Shown here piece after piece: positions 8,190 through 16,629 of a stretch of 64,000 nucleotides of DNA (position 1 is the first letter of the stretch; each line of letters opens with the position of its first letter). Source of the DNA: UBA11373 sp046714175 (GTDB lineage Bacteria; Actinomycetota; Acidimicrobiia; Spongiisociales; UBA11373); contig JBKKBI010000069.1 in assembly GCA_046714175.1 (NCBI GenBank), positions 1 through 64,000 on the forward strand, written 5' to 3'. Both the position numbers and the translations under genes were made by a program. The notes below the pieces were generated by a model. It saw nothing but the letters and a program-made list of their open reading frames with translations, did no database searches and was not told the DNA's origin.

Positions 8190-8708
8190 TCAGTTGAGGT
8201 TGGGATCGCCGGGATAGCGGTTCAGTAGGCGGATCGGGTCTGGCTGGCGGCTCACCACGAGGTGCCACAACTCAGCTGGCTGGTCCGTGAAGACATCCGC
8301 CTGCTCGGCTTCGGCGACGATCCAGTCACCGCGGGCGATCTCCGCCTCCAACTGTCCGGGGGACCATCCGGCGTAGCCCGCAAACACCCGGATGCGAGGC
8401 ACGGTTGCCGGGGACGACTCCAGATCGGCGAGCCAGACCTGCTCCCCCACCCGCTCCCAGTCTGCGGAGCCGGAGTCTCCGTCGGCGAGCCCGATGGCCA
8501 CCTCGGGCTCGACCGGGCCCCCGGCGAACACCGGCCCGGCGATCGCCCAAACCTGGGGAAGACGCTCCACGGCCAGGGTGGTGGGGCGGTTGAGGACGAC
8601 CCCCACCGCCCCGGGATCGCCATGATGGATGAGAAACACCACCGCGCCGGCAAAGTTCAAGTCGGTGAGAGTCGGCGAGGCGACGAGGAGGAAGCCGGTC
8701 AGCGACAC
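8190..8708 (-). CDS. YqgE/AlgH family protein
   Basis: A 172-residue member of the YqgE/AlgH family (UPF0301). The N-terminus (GFLLVASPTLTDLNFAGAVVFLIHH) and the block GAVGVVLNRPT are diagnostic; VFAGGPV and VFAGYAGWSPGQLEAEIARGDW follow as expected. The family's molecular function is unresolved; AlgH was linked to alginate regulation in Pseudomonas. It starts at GTG. The upstream coiled-coil gene ends 4 bp before this start, so the two are probably co-transcribed. Confidence 0.9.
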   Translation of the reverse strand: MSLTGFLLVASPTLTDLNFAGAVVFLIHHGDPGAVGVVLNRPTTLAVERLPQVWAIAGPVFAGGPVEPEVAIGLADGDSGSADWERVGEQVWLADLESSPATVPRIRVFAGYAGWSPGQLEAEIARGDWIVAEAEQADVFTDQPAELWHLVVSRQPDPIRLLNRYPGDPNLN

Positions 8709-8712
8709 CGCA

Positions 8713-10320
8713 TCATGATGGCACGGCCCTCGCCTCGCCTGATACGCCGAGCAGCTCGCGCGCCTGGTCCACCCACCGGTCGGCCACTATCCGGCCCGGG
8801 TAGACCGGCAGCAGCGGACCGATCCGTGCCACGTCATCTGCGGTGAAGGCCGCAATCTGACGGAGCGATGTGATTCCTTGCACGGCCAGAATCGCGGTGA
8901 TCTTGGGGCCGATGCCGCGGATCAGGGCTACGTCGTCGCGAACTGCCGGAGCCTCCGGCCGCGCGGCGAGTTCGGCCTCCAGGGAGGCGATCGTGGCAAG
9001 CAGCGGCCGGGCCGCGGCCGCGACCGCAGCCTCGAGCCCGGGCGTGGAGTCCAAGGAGGCGCGCCGCACCAGGCGGACGTTGCGCTCCCGCTCGGCACCT
9101 AGGAGCGCGCGCAACTGTTCCACCTCGCCCCCGGCGATGGCGCGCCGCACCTCGATCTCCAGGTCCTCGATTCGGGTGCGTGCCGAGACCAGGTCCCGGG
9201 CGAGGGCAGTGGCCTCCTCGCGGTGGCGCTGCGTCGTCTCCAGCTCTCGGTGTGCCTCGCTGAGGCGGCTTTCGAGTGCCACCGCATCGAGGCGCACCGT
9301 CTCCAGAGTCTCGGTGGCCTCTTTCAAACTTTCTTCGATTTCGGCGATGCGGTCGTCCCGTCGCGCCACCTCGAGATACACCCGCTCCAGGGCGACGATA
9401 CGCTCGTTGAGCCGCCGCAGCTCGGCGTTGCGTGCGGCGGTGAGGGCCGACAGCCGCTCCTCGAGCTCTCGGATCTGTGCCTCGCGTACCTTGAGGAGCT
9501 CGTTGCCGGGAGGAGGAGGCGGCGCGGCCGCGGGGGCGGGAACGGCAGCCATGGCGGCAGCGACCCGGAGATCGGCGTCGGATCGCGCCCGAGTCAGCTC
9601 GGCCGTGAGCATCTCCACCTCGGCTCGGGCCAGCGCCGCGACCTGCGCTGCTTCAGCCGCCTCGGTCATCGCCCCCGCCAGCGCCTCCTCGGTCCTCGGA
9701 TCGGGTCGTGGCGGCGCCGCGAGCAACGCGGCCAGGTCATGCTCGAGCTCAGCCACGCGCCCCCGCAGGCGGGCCGTCTCCGCGGCCGACGCCGCCAGCC
9801 GCACGACGAGGGCGGGATCGGGAACCGCCGGGGCCACGCGCTGCTCGATGTCGGCCAGCCGCTCGGCACCGAGCATGGCAGCCGCTCGGACCGCGGCGAG
9901 TTCGGTCTCCAGAGCCGCTGCCTGGCTCGTGGCCACCGCCTCATCGTGGCGGGCCCCGTCCAGGTCGGTCGACAGCCTCCGCAAGTCATCGCTGAGAGCG
10001 TCCACCCGGGCCTCGACTGCAGCGGCGTGGTGCTCCTGCTGTGCGAGGGCGTGCTCCAATCCCGAGATGGTGGCATCCCTCTCTCCCACCACCGCGGTCA
10101 GCGAGCGCGCCACCCATGCCGCCTCGCGCTCCCCGGCGCGGGTCACCTCGACTCGGGCGCGTGCGTTGGCCGCGTCGGCTTCGGCTGTCACAACGCCTAG
10201 CCGTGAGGCATCACGGTCCCGGCGGAATCCCTCCGCCCGCCGTGTCGCCGCCAGGCCAGCGGCGACGCCGGCCACTCCTGCGACCGTGGCGCCGAGGATG
10301 GCAATGGTGGCGACGTCCAC
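8713..10320 (-). CDS. membrane-anchored coiled-coil protein with C-terminal helix-hairpin-helix domain
   Basis: About 535 residues. One N-terminal membrane helix (TIAILGATVAGVAGVAAGLAA) is followed by roughly 420 residues of Ala/Glu/Arg-rich heptads broken by a Pro-rich hinge (PAPAAAPPPPPG). A ~60-residue C-terminal domain begins DDVALIRGIGPKITAILAVQGI. That end resembles the HhH domain of COG3743-type proteins, which binds DNA or RNA nonspecifically in relatives. The GTG at 10320 sets the membrane helix right after the start; the open frame beyond it is antisense to nothing recognisable. A cytoplasmic rod tethered to the membrane with a nucleic-acid-binding tip is the plain reading; its role is unknown. 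Confidence 0.7.
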   Translation of the reverse strand: MDVATIAILGATVAGVAGVAAGLAATRRAEGFRRDRDASRLGVVTAEADAANARARVEVTRAGEREAAWVARSLTAVVGERDATISGLEHALAQQEHHAAAVEARVDALSDDLRRLSTDLDGARHDEAVATSQAAALETELAAVRAAAMLGAERLADIEQRVAPAVPDPALVVRLAASAAETARLRGRVAELEHDLAALLAAPPRPDPRTEEALAGAMTEAAEAAQVAALARAEVEMLTAELTRARSDADLRVAAAMAAVPAPAAAPPPPPGNELLKVREAQIRELEERLSALTAARNAELRRLNERIVALERVYLEVARRDDRIAEIEESLKEATETLETVRLDAVALESRLSEAHRELETTQRHREEATALARDLVSARTRIEDLEIEVRRAIAGGEVEQLRALLGAERERNVRLVRRASLDSTPGLEAAVAAAARPLLATIASLEAELAARPEAPAVRDDVALIRGIGPKITAILAVQGITSLRQIAAFTADDVARIGPLLPVYPGRIVADRWVDQARELLGVSGEARAVPS

Positions 10321-10414
10321 GGTGGCGATTCTACGGGGCCTCCCGCCGCTGCACCGGGCGGTTGCCGCGCCCAGGCGGGCGCCCCTCGGATCGGGCGCTA
10401 GCCTCGCAACCACC

Positions 10415-11443
10415 GTGGATCTTGTTCGACTCCCCAAGGTCGTGCTGCACGACCATCTCGACGGCGGTGTCCGTCCCACCACTGTTGCCGCTCTTGCCAC
10501 GGCGTCTGGCTACCGCAGCCTTCCTGTCACCGACCCCGCCGAACTCGGCCGCTGGTTCCATCAGGCAGGGGCCGAGTCGCTGGAGGCGTATCTCGAGGCG
10601 TTCGCCCACACCTACGGCGTGATGCAGACACCGGCTTCGATGCACCGCGCCGCGTATGAGGCGGTAGAGGACATGGCAGCGGCGGGGGTCGTTTATGCCG
10701 AGATTCGGTTTGCACCCTCACTTCACATCGCCGGGGGGATGAATCGCGACGAGGTGATCGCCGCCGTGCTCTCCGGACTCGGTGCCGGCGAGCGCGATTT
10801 CGACCTGCCCACCCGGATCATCATTGACGCCCTGCGCCAGAGTGATGACTCGCTCCAGGTTGCGGAGGCGGCGACGCGGTTCGTAGGCGCCGGGGTGGTC
10901 GGATTCGACCTCGCCGGGCCTGAGGCGGGTTTTCGCGCCAGCAGTCATCGCGCTGCCATCGAACTCGCCCAGGGGGCCGGCCTGCGCATCACCCTTCATG
11001 CCGGCGAGGGTGATGGGGTGGGGAGCATCGCCGATGCCCTGGTTTGCGGAGCGGAGCGCCTCGGTCACGGGGTGCGCATCATCGAGGACTGCACCGTCGC
11101 CGGGGGACGGATCGTGGGGATGGGACCGGTCGCCACCGAGGTGCACGAGCGCCGGATACCGCTGGAGGTGGCGGTGGTGTCGAATCTGGACACCGCCATG
11201 TACTCCTCACCTGCCGAGCACCCGGTCGGTATGTTGCACCGCGCAGGCTTTGTCGTGACTCTCAGCACCGACAACCGCCTGATGAGCGCCACATCGATGG
11301 TGCGCGAGTTCGAGGTAGTGACCGAGTACTGCGGTCTCGATCTCTCCGATCTGGAGGTGATCACTCACAACGCGGTCGAGGCCGCTTTTTGTGACCCTGA
11401 CACTCGCGCCCGCGTGGTGGCGCGGGTGGTGGCCGGCTACTGA
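10415..11443 (+). CDS. add: adenosine deaminase
   Basis: A 342-residue metal-dependent deaminase converting adenosine to inosine in purine salvage. Zinc ligands are His12 and His14 (LHDHLDG) and the His of HAGEG (His195), with Glu198 as the proton donor. The Asp of LSTDNRLMSAT (about 286) is the last metal ligand. The TDNRLMS form is the one used by actinobacterial Add. The GTG start fits the usual LPKVxLHxHLDG N-terminus. A TAGCCT hexamer ends 10 nt upstream (10399-10404). The reading frame is open far upstream, but that is a shadow of the antisense coiled-coil gene. Confidence 0.93.
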   Translation: MDLVRLPKVVLHDHLDGGVRPTTVAALATASGYRSLPVTDPAELGRWFHQAGAESLEAYLEAFAHTYGVMQTPASMHRAAYEAVEDMAAAGVVYAEIRFAPSLHIAGGMNRDEVIAAVLSGLGAGERDFDLPTRIIIDALRQSDDSLQVAEAATRFVGAGVVGFDLAGPEAGFRASSHRAAIELAQGAGLRITLHAGEGDGVGSIADALVCGAERLGHGVRIIEDCTVAGGRIVGMGPVATEVHERRIPLEVAVVSNLDTAMYSSPAEHPVGMLHRAGFVVTLSTDNRLMSATSMVREFEVVTEYCGLDLSDLEVITHNAVEAAFCDPDTRARVVARVVAGY

Positions 11444-12246
11444 CGGCGCTTCTCGATCCAATCGGCGACGATCCCGGTGGCGGCCACTCCCCCACCCTCA
11501 TTGAAGATCTCGTGGCGCAACCCGGACAACACGACGCGCTCCACACCGGGGACATCGCCCAAGGGCGCCGAGATCGCAGCGGGAACCAGCGTGTCGTCGG
11601 CGCCATGCAGTACCAGGGTGGGTACGGCGAGCTCGGCGAGATGGCTACGACAGTGGTCGCCCGCGGCGAGGGCGAGTCGGCCCAACCCGAGCGTGGTTCG
11701 GGTGTAGACCAGGGGATCCGAGAAGTAGCGCTCCCCGACCGTCGGGTCGGTGGAGAGTTGCTCACCGCGCAACCCGTTGTCCAGGGAGACTCGGGGGATG
11801 ACGACACCAAGGACGCGCGCCGCCACCTGCTTGACCCGGGGCAGGTCCGCGGCGATCGCCGGAGCACTGAGCACCAACAGGTCCGGCGCCGGACGGCCAT
11901 GGAGCAGGTAGGAAAGGGCCACTAGCCCCCCCATCGAGTGACCCAGGAGCACGACAGGCCCGCCCTCAGCGCGCACCAGTTCGAGATCGGCCGCAACGTC
12001 GTCGAGGTAGTCGTCCCATCGCTGCAGGTAGGCGCGTCGCCCCCCGGAGCGGCCGAAGCCGCGCAGATCTGGTGCCACCACCGCGTGCCCGCGGGCGGCG
12101 AGCATCCGCGCCACGTGGTCGTACCGGCCTCCGTGCTCGGCGAGCCCGTGAATCAGTAGGACCATGGCACGCCGTGGAGCGGTGGCCTCCCAGCGCCGTC
12201 GGGCGATGGTCGTGCCGTCACGGGCGGTGCGCTCTCCCAGGGTCAC
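11437..12246 (-). CDS. alpha/beta hydrolase, monoacylglycerol lipase type
   Basis: A 269-residue serine hydrolase. HGLAEHGGRYDHVA forms the oxyanion region, GHSMGG carries the nucleophile (Ser104), LHGADDTLVP carries the Asp and LRHEIFNE the His. The AEHGGRY and SMGGL patterns are those of bacterial monoglyceride lipases. It starts at a GTG overlapping the gcvPB stop by 4 bp, so it is the last gene of the glycine cleavage operon. No functional tie to glycine metabolism is known. It is convergent with add, overlapping by 7 bp. Confidence 0.85.
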   Translation of the reverse strand: MTLGERTARDGTTIARRRWEATAPRRAMVLLIHGLAEHGGRYDHVARMLAARGHAVVAPDLRGFGRSGGRRAYLQRWDDYLDDVAADLELVRAEGGPVVLLGHSMGGLVALSYLLHGRPAPDLLVLSAPAIAADLPRVKQVAARVLGVVIPRVSLDNGLRGEQLSTDPTVGERYFSDPLVYTRTTLGLGRLALAAGDHCRSHLAELAVPTLVLHGADDTLVPAAISAPLGDVPGVERVVLSGLRHEIFNEGGGVAATGIVADWIEKRRQ

Positions 12247-13736
12247 TCGTCCACCTCCGCGTCGTGCCAGGTCAGGATCGGCCGGCGCGCCGCCAGGGCG
12301 TCGTCGGGTCGGGATACCGGAGTGCGGTGCGGGGCGTGTTTCACTGATTCCGGATCGGTCGCCGCTCGGGCGGCGATCTCGTTGAAGGCTTGGGCCAGCG
12401 CGGCGACGGTCTCGGGGGACTCGGTCTCGGTGGGTTCGACCATCAAGGCCTCTTCGACGATCAGCGGAAAGTAGACCGTCGGGGAGTGAAATCCCTCGTC
12501 CAGCAGCGCCTTGGCCACATCCATGGCCCGCACCCCGGTGGCTCGTTTCAATTTGGCGGCGGAGGTGACGAACTCGTGCATGCAGGGCGCCGGATACGGG
12601 AAGGTGTAGGCGTCGGAAAGCAGCGACGCCAGGTAGCGGGCATTGAGCACCGAGCGTTCCGCTACTCGGCGCAGCCCCGGTCCTCCCAGCGCCAGCATGT
12701 AGGTGAGGGCCCGCAACACCACCAGGAAGTTGCCGTGGCGGCCGTGCACCCTGCCGATCGAGTGCTCCGGCATCATCCAGCGGGGGCCGTCGGCTGTGCG
12801 CTGCGGGCGCGGCCCGGGAAGGTAGGGGGCGAGCGCTTCCACCACCGCGACCGGGCCAGCCCCTGGCCCTCCCCCGCCGTGTGGGGTGGCGAATGTCTTG
12901 TGCAGGTTGGAGTGGACGATGTCGAAACCCATGTCCCCGGGCCGGACGACGCCCAGGATGGCGTTGAGGTTGGCTCCGTCGTAGTACACGAGGCCTCCGG
13001 CATCGTGTACCACGGCGGCGATCTCGGCGACATGTTCTTCGAACAGACCCAGGGTGTTGGGATTGGTGAGCATCAACCCGGCGGTGTCGTCATCGGCTGC
13101 GGCCCGCACTGCGGCGACGTCGACCATCCCCCGGGAGTCGCTGGGGATGTGCTGGACGCGGAATCCGGCCAGGGTCACGGACGCGGGGTTCGTCCCATGT
13201 GCGGAGTCCGGGATGAGGATCGTCGTGGGTTTGCGCCCGGAACGGCGATGGTGGGCGGCCATGATGAGGAGCCCGGTGAGTTCCCCGGCAGCTCCGGCCG
13301 GCGGCTGGAATGTCGCTGCTGCCATGCCGGTGAGGCGGCACAGCACGTCCTCGGCCTGCAGCAGCACTTCCAGCGCCCCGGAGGCGAGAGTTTCAGGGGT
13401 CGCGGGATGCAGATCGCGGAACCCCCCGTGTTCGGCGGCCCAGTCGCACACCTTGGGGTTGTACTTCATGGTGCAGGAGCCGAGCGGATAGGCGCCGAGA
13501 TCGACCGCAAAATTGCGATGGGCCAGACGGGTGAAGTGCGCCACGAGGTCCCGCTCGGAGACCTCAGGGAGCTGCGGGGGCGCCCCCGCAGCCTCAGAAA
13601 GCGCCGGGGCCGGCGGCACGTCGAGTGGCGGCAGCGACCAGGCGCGGCGGCCGGGCGCAGAGATACGATCGAGCGCCGGCTCGGCGCGTCCCCCGGTGAG
13701 CGGGGTGGATGCGGCGCGGCCTCCGGGTTCAGACAT
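12243..13736 (-). CDS. gcvPB: glycine dehydrogenase (decarboxylating) subunit 2
   Basis: A 497-residue PLP enzyme subunit of the two-chain P-protein. It decarboxylates glycine and passes the aminomethyl group to lipoyl-GcvH. Landmarks are YPLGSCTMKYNP, PDSAHGTNPAS, MLTNPNTLGLFE, YYDGANLNAI and the PLP-lysine motif SNLHKTFATPHGGGGPG. The first ~45 residues and last ~25 are longer and less conserved than usual. Its start overlaps the end of gcvPA by 8 bp. Together the two chains replace the single ~950-residue GcvP found in Mycobacterium and Streptomyces. Confidence 0.95.
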   Translation of the reverse strand: MSEPGGRAASTPLTGGRAEPALDRISAPGRRAWSLPPLDVPPAPALSEAAGAPPQLPEVSERDLVAHFTRLAHRNFAVDLGAYPLGSCTMKYNPKVCDWAAEHGGFRDLHPATPETLASGALEVLLQAEDVLCRLTGMAAATFQPPAGAAGELTGLLIMAAHHRRSGRKPTTILIPDSAHGTNPASVTLAGFRVQHIPSDSRGMVDVAAVRAAADDDTAGLMLTNPNTLGLFEEHVAEIAAVVHDAGGLVYYDGANLNAILGVVRPGDMGFDIVHSNLHKTFATPHGGGGPGAGPVAVVEALAPYLPGPRPQRTADGPRWMMPEHSIGRVHGRHGNFLVVLRALTYMLALGGPGLRRVAERSVLNARYLASLLSDAYTFPYPAPCMHEFVTSAAKLKRATGVRAMDVAKALLDEGFHSPTVYFPLIVEEALMVEPTETESPETVAALAQAFNEIAARAATDPESVKHAPHRTPVSRPDDALAARRPILTWHDAEVDE

Positions 13737-15063
13737 GCGCCATCACCTCCTTGAGGGCGGCGGCGTAACCCTCCAATTCGGCGCGGGTGCGCCGCTCCGT
13801 GACCGCGACCAGCAGCCCAGCGGGAAACTCCGGAAAGTCGCTCCCGATCGGAATTCCGGCGAGGTAGCCCCGTTCCGCCATCGCGGTGACGACCTCGTCC
13901 GCGGGCGCCGCCAGCAGGAGCGGGAACTCACGGGCGAACGGCGCGGTGACCGCCGTTTGCACGCCATCGATGTTGGACAGCAAGCCGGCGAGGTGGTGCG
14001 CCTTGGCCACGGACTGGCGGCCCACCTCGGCGAGGCCTTCCGGGCCGAGCCAGGCGAGGTGGATTGCCGCGGCGATGGCATTGAGGGTCTGGTTGGTGCA
14101 AATATTGGAGGATGCCTTCTCCCGTCTGATGTCCTGCTCCCGGGTGCGCAGGGTCAGGGTGTACGCGGTGGCTCCCGATCCGTCCACGGTGCGGCCAACC
14201 AGGCGTCCGGGGATGCGGCGGATCAGTTGGCGCGTGGTGGCGAAGACCCCGAGGGCGGGTCCCCCGAACGACATCGGGGTTCCCAGGGGCTGCCCCTCGG
14301 CGAAGGCAACATCGCAACCGGCGGCACCCGGTGAGCGGAGCACGCCGAGAAGCATGGGGTCGAAGGCAGCCACCGCCAATGCTCCGGCGGCGCGGGCCGT
14401 TGCCACCGCGGCGTCGTAGTCCTCGATGACCCCGAGGTAGTTGGGTTGGGAAAACACCACCGCCGCCGGTGCTGGCATCGCATCGCTGGCCCACACGGTC
14501 CGCCCATCGAGCAGTGGGTGCTCGACGATCGTCATGTCGCGGGCTCGTCCGAAGGTTGCCAGCACCTCACGCGTTCGGGGATCGAGTCCGCGTGAGACCC
14601 ACACCGCGTTGCGTCCGGTCTCGGCGACGGCCAGGTTGACCGCCTCGATGCCGGCGGAGGCCCCGTCGTACAGCGAGGCGTTGGCCACCGGGAGGCCGGT
14701 GATGGTGGCGATCATCGACTGGTACTCCCAGAGCGCCTGCAGCACGCCCTGGGCCACCTCGCTCTGATAGGGGGTGTATGAGGTGACGAACTCGGGCCGG
14801 AGTGTCAGCGCGCGCACCACCGGGGGCAGGTGGTGGTCGTAGACCCCCCCACCGGCGAAGCAGACCAGGTGCCCCGCCACCTGCCGGCCCAAGCCGGCGA
14901 TGTGGGCCATCACCTCGGGCTCGGATAGCGGCGGCGGCAGTCCCGGATCGGGGGTGGTCCGCAGCCGGGCCGGGATGTGGGAGAAGAGATCCTCGATGCT
15001 GCTCAGTCCGAGTTCGCCCAGCATGCGAGCGACGTCGTGATCGGTGTGGGGGGTGAAGTCCAT
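13729..15063 (-). CDS. gcvPA: glycine dehydrogenase (decarboxylating) subunit 1
   Basis: A 444-residue N-terminal-half homologue of GcvP. FAGGGVYDHHLPPVV, TSYTPYQSEVAQGVLQALWEYQ, LYDGASA and the C-terminal KASSNICTNQTL are typical of the subunit-1 family. It pairs with GcvPB to form the active glycine decarboxylase. The ATG at 15063 forms a TGATG junction with the gcvT stop, a 1-nt overlap, so the genes are translated in a chain. The upstream extension of the frame only shadows gcvT. Confidence 0.95.
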   Translation of the reverse strand: MDFTPHTDHDVARMLGELGLSSIEDLFSHIPARLRTTPDPGLPPPLSEPEVMAHIAGLGRQVAGHLVCFAGGGVYDHHLPPVVRALTLRPEFVTSYTPYQSEVAQGVLQALWEYQSMIATITGLPVANASLYDGASAGIEAVNLAVAETGRNAVWVSRGLDPRTREVLATFGRARDMTIVEHPLLDGRTVWASDAMPAPAAVVFSQPNYLGVIEDYDAAVATARAAGALAVAAFDPMLLGVLRSPGAAGCDVAFAEGQPLGTPMSFGGPALGVFATTRQLIRRIPGRLVGRTVDGSGATAYTLTLRTREQDIRREKASSNICTNQTLNAIAAAIHLAWLGPEGLAEVGRQSVAKAHHLAGLLSNIDGVQTAVTAPFAREFPLLLAAPADEVVTAMAERGYLAGIPIGSDFPEFPAGLLVAVTERRTRAELEGYAAALKEVMAHV

Positions 15064-16109
15064 CAGCGTTCCAGAAACGGGGGGTCGACGCGCCGGGCGG
15101 GGTACCACTCTCCGCGAATCTCCACCGCGGCATCGGTGGCGGTGTCGGCGGGCGTCGGGGAGACGTAACCCATGCCGATTCCGACTCCAAGGGTGGGGCT
15201 GAAGTTGCCCGAGGACACCACTCCGCTCGAGGCACCGCAGCGCAGCAGCTGGCCGTGGCGCGGAACGCGCCGGTCGGCGAGAGAGAATCCGATCATCCGG
15301 CGTGTGGTCCCGGCGCTGCGTTGCGCCTGCAGCGCCTCGCGGCCCACGAAGTCGTGATCCCAGCCGACCACCCACTCCAGCCCGGCCTCGAGCGGTGTCG
15401 TGGTGGCATCGAGATCCTGGCCCCACAGCGGGTACCCCATCTCGAGGCGGAGGACGTCGCGGGCGCCGAGACCGCACGGCACGGCACCAGCCTCCAGCAG
15501 CGAGTCGAACAGTCCCCGGGCGGCGGCGACATCGACGATCAACTCGGCACCCGGCTCGCCGGTGTAGCCGGTGCCTGCGGCCACGATCGGGGGCCGCTCC
15601 AGGACTCGAAACCGCTTGGAAAACCAGCCCACGACGCGCTCCAGAAGTGCCGGGGCTCCCGGTCCCTGCACTGCCAGCAGTGCTGTCACCGGCCGCAGAT
15701 CTGTGATCACCGCATCGCCGGCGCCGGCGGCAAATGTGTCCCGCACGACGTCGTGATTGGCCCCGTTGGGGAGGACGATGATGCGATCCGGATCGAGCCA
15801 CCACACGATGATGTCGTCGCGGATCCCACCGTCGGCCCCGAGCATCATGCTGTACTGGGCTCGGCCTGGGGAGATGCGGTTCAAGTCATTGCACAGCAGG
15901 CGTCCGACCAGGGCGGCAGCCCCCGGCCCGGCAACGAGAAACCGGCCCAGGTGGGAGACATCGAAGACTCCGGTGGCCGTGCGGACCGCGCGGTGCTCGT
16001 TCAGGGTCCCGGAGTACTGCAGCGGCATCTCCCAGCCACCGAAGTCGGTGAAGCGGGCCCCCCGGGCGGCGTGAGAATCGTGGAGCGGGGAACGCCGGGG
16101 GCCGATCAC
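15063..16109 (-). CDS. gcvT: aminomethyltransferase (glycine cleavage T protein)
   Basis: About 348 residues. It takes the aminomethyl group from GcvH to tetrahydrofolate, releasing ammonia. Conserved parts are HAARGARFTDFGGWEMPLQY, GVFDVSHLGRF, RAQYSMMLGADGGIRDD and GTGYTGEPGAEL, then VLRLEMGYPLWGQDL. The Asp of RDD is the expected catalytic residue region. The GTG at 16109 was chosen because TAGAGT lies 7 nt before it. No glycine riboswitch can fit in the 40-bp gap to the next gene. First gene of the gcvT-gcvPA-gcvPB-lipase operon. Confidence 0.93.
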   Translation of the reverse strand: MIGPRRSPLHDSHAARGARFTDFGGWEMPLQYSGTLNEHRAVRTATGVFDVSHLGRFLVAGPGAAALVGRLLCNDLNRISPGRAQYSMMLGADGGIRDDIIVWWLDPDRIIVLPNGANHDVVRDTFAAGAGDAVITDLRPVTALLAVQGPGAPALLERVVGWFSKRFRVLERPPIVAAGTGYTGEPGAELIVDVAAARGLFDSLLEAGAVPCGLGARDVLRLEMGYPLWGQDLDATTTPLEAGLEWVVGWDHDFVGREALQAQRSAGTTRRMIGFSLADRRVPRHGQLLRCGASSGVVSSGNFSPTLGVGIGMGYVSPTPADTATDAAVEIRGEWYPARRVDPPFLER

Positions 16110-16116
16110 GGCCCGA

Positions 16117-16122
16117 ACTCTA
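16117..16122 (-). promoter_or_regulatory. -10 hexamer TAGAGT for the gcvT operon
   Basis: On the minus strand TAGAGT ends 7 nt before the gcvT GTG, and no Shine-Dalgarno sequence is present. It is the only promoter-like element in the 40-bp gap, so the operon is probably leaderless. Confidence 0.45.
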
Positions 16123-16149
16123 GACCCGAGGGTTGGGATTCTTGGCCGC

Positions 16150-16629
16150 TCAGCCGGCGGCGCTATCCCCCAGGTCGACCACCCGCACCGGACCTGGAAT
16201 CCGGCTCGGCGCCGGAGTGGTCTCGAGATCTGCGGGGGTCTCCAAGCCATACTTGATGAGCAGGTGAAGGAAGTCGCGCTGGTAGAAGATCTTGCACTTG
16301 ATGTCGGGATGGTGCTCGGCGAGCAGCCGGACTTTTCGGTTCTTCTTCGTCACGAGCTTCTGATTCATCGTGGTGATCTCGATGAACAGGTCCTCTTCGG
16401 GGAGGTGGAAGTCGGGGGTGAAGAACCCGATCGGAACGCCAGCGGTGTCGAACTCGACCGGGAACGACCGCGGCTCGTAATCCCAGGGGATGGCGTAGAA
16501 GTCGAGCAGCCGGGCGAACTGGCGCTCACTCTCGTGGGCGAAATCGACCGTCTCCGCCTGGTCGTGGAAGTCGACGGTCAGGTCACGCCTCCCTGGCGGC
16601 GGTTGCGACGGCGGCCGGAGCCGCTTCAT
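16150..16629 (-). CDS. putative PD-(D/E)XK nuclease-like protein
   Basis: About 159 residues if started at the ATG at 16629, which lies inside the merR gene (47-bp overlap). A later non-ATG start at the merR stop is also possible. The core reads ESERQFARLLDFY, then YEPRSFPVEF, TPDFHLPEEDLFIEIT and KNRKVRLLAEHHPDIKCKIFY. The spacing of Glu35, Asp73, Glu84 (in EIT) and the lysines that follow fits a PD-(D/E)XK nuclease fold of the VRR/Holliday-junction or TnsA-like type. Substrate is unknown. It is wedged between a MerR regulator and gcvT. The fold is inferred by eye. Confidence 0.5.
   Translation of the reverse strand: MKRLRPPSQPPPGRRDLTVDFHDQAETVDFAHESERQFARLLDFYAIPWDYEPRSFPVEFDTAGVPIGFFTPDFHLPEEDLFIEITTMNQKLVTKKNRKVRLLAEHHPDIKCKIFYQRDFLHLLIKYGLETPADLETTPAPSRIPGPVRVVDLGDSAAG

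Noticed and set aside
8870..10414. Apparent N-terminal extension that would fuse 515 residues to adenosine deaminase
   Set aside because: It is Ser/Arg/Ala-rich antisense of the coiled-coil gene. The deaminase family N-terminus begins at the GTG at 10415.
16110..16149. Glycine riboswitch ahead of gcvT
   Set aside because: Only 40 bp separate gcvT from the next gene, too little for a riboswitch, and gcvT seems leaderless.
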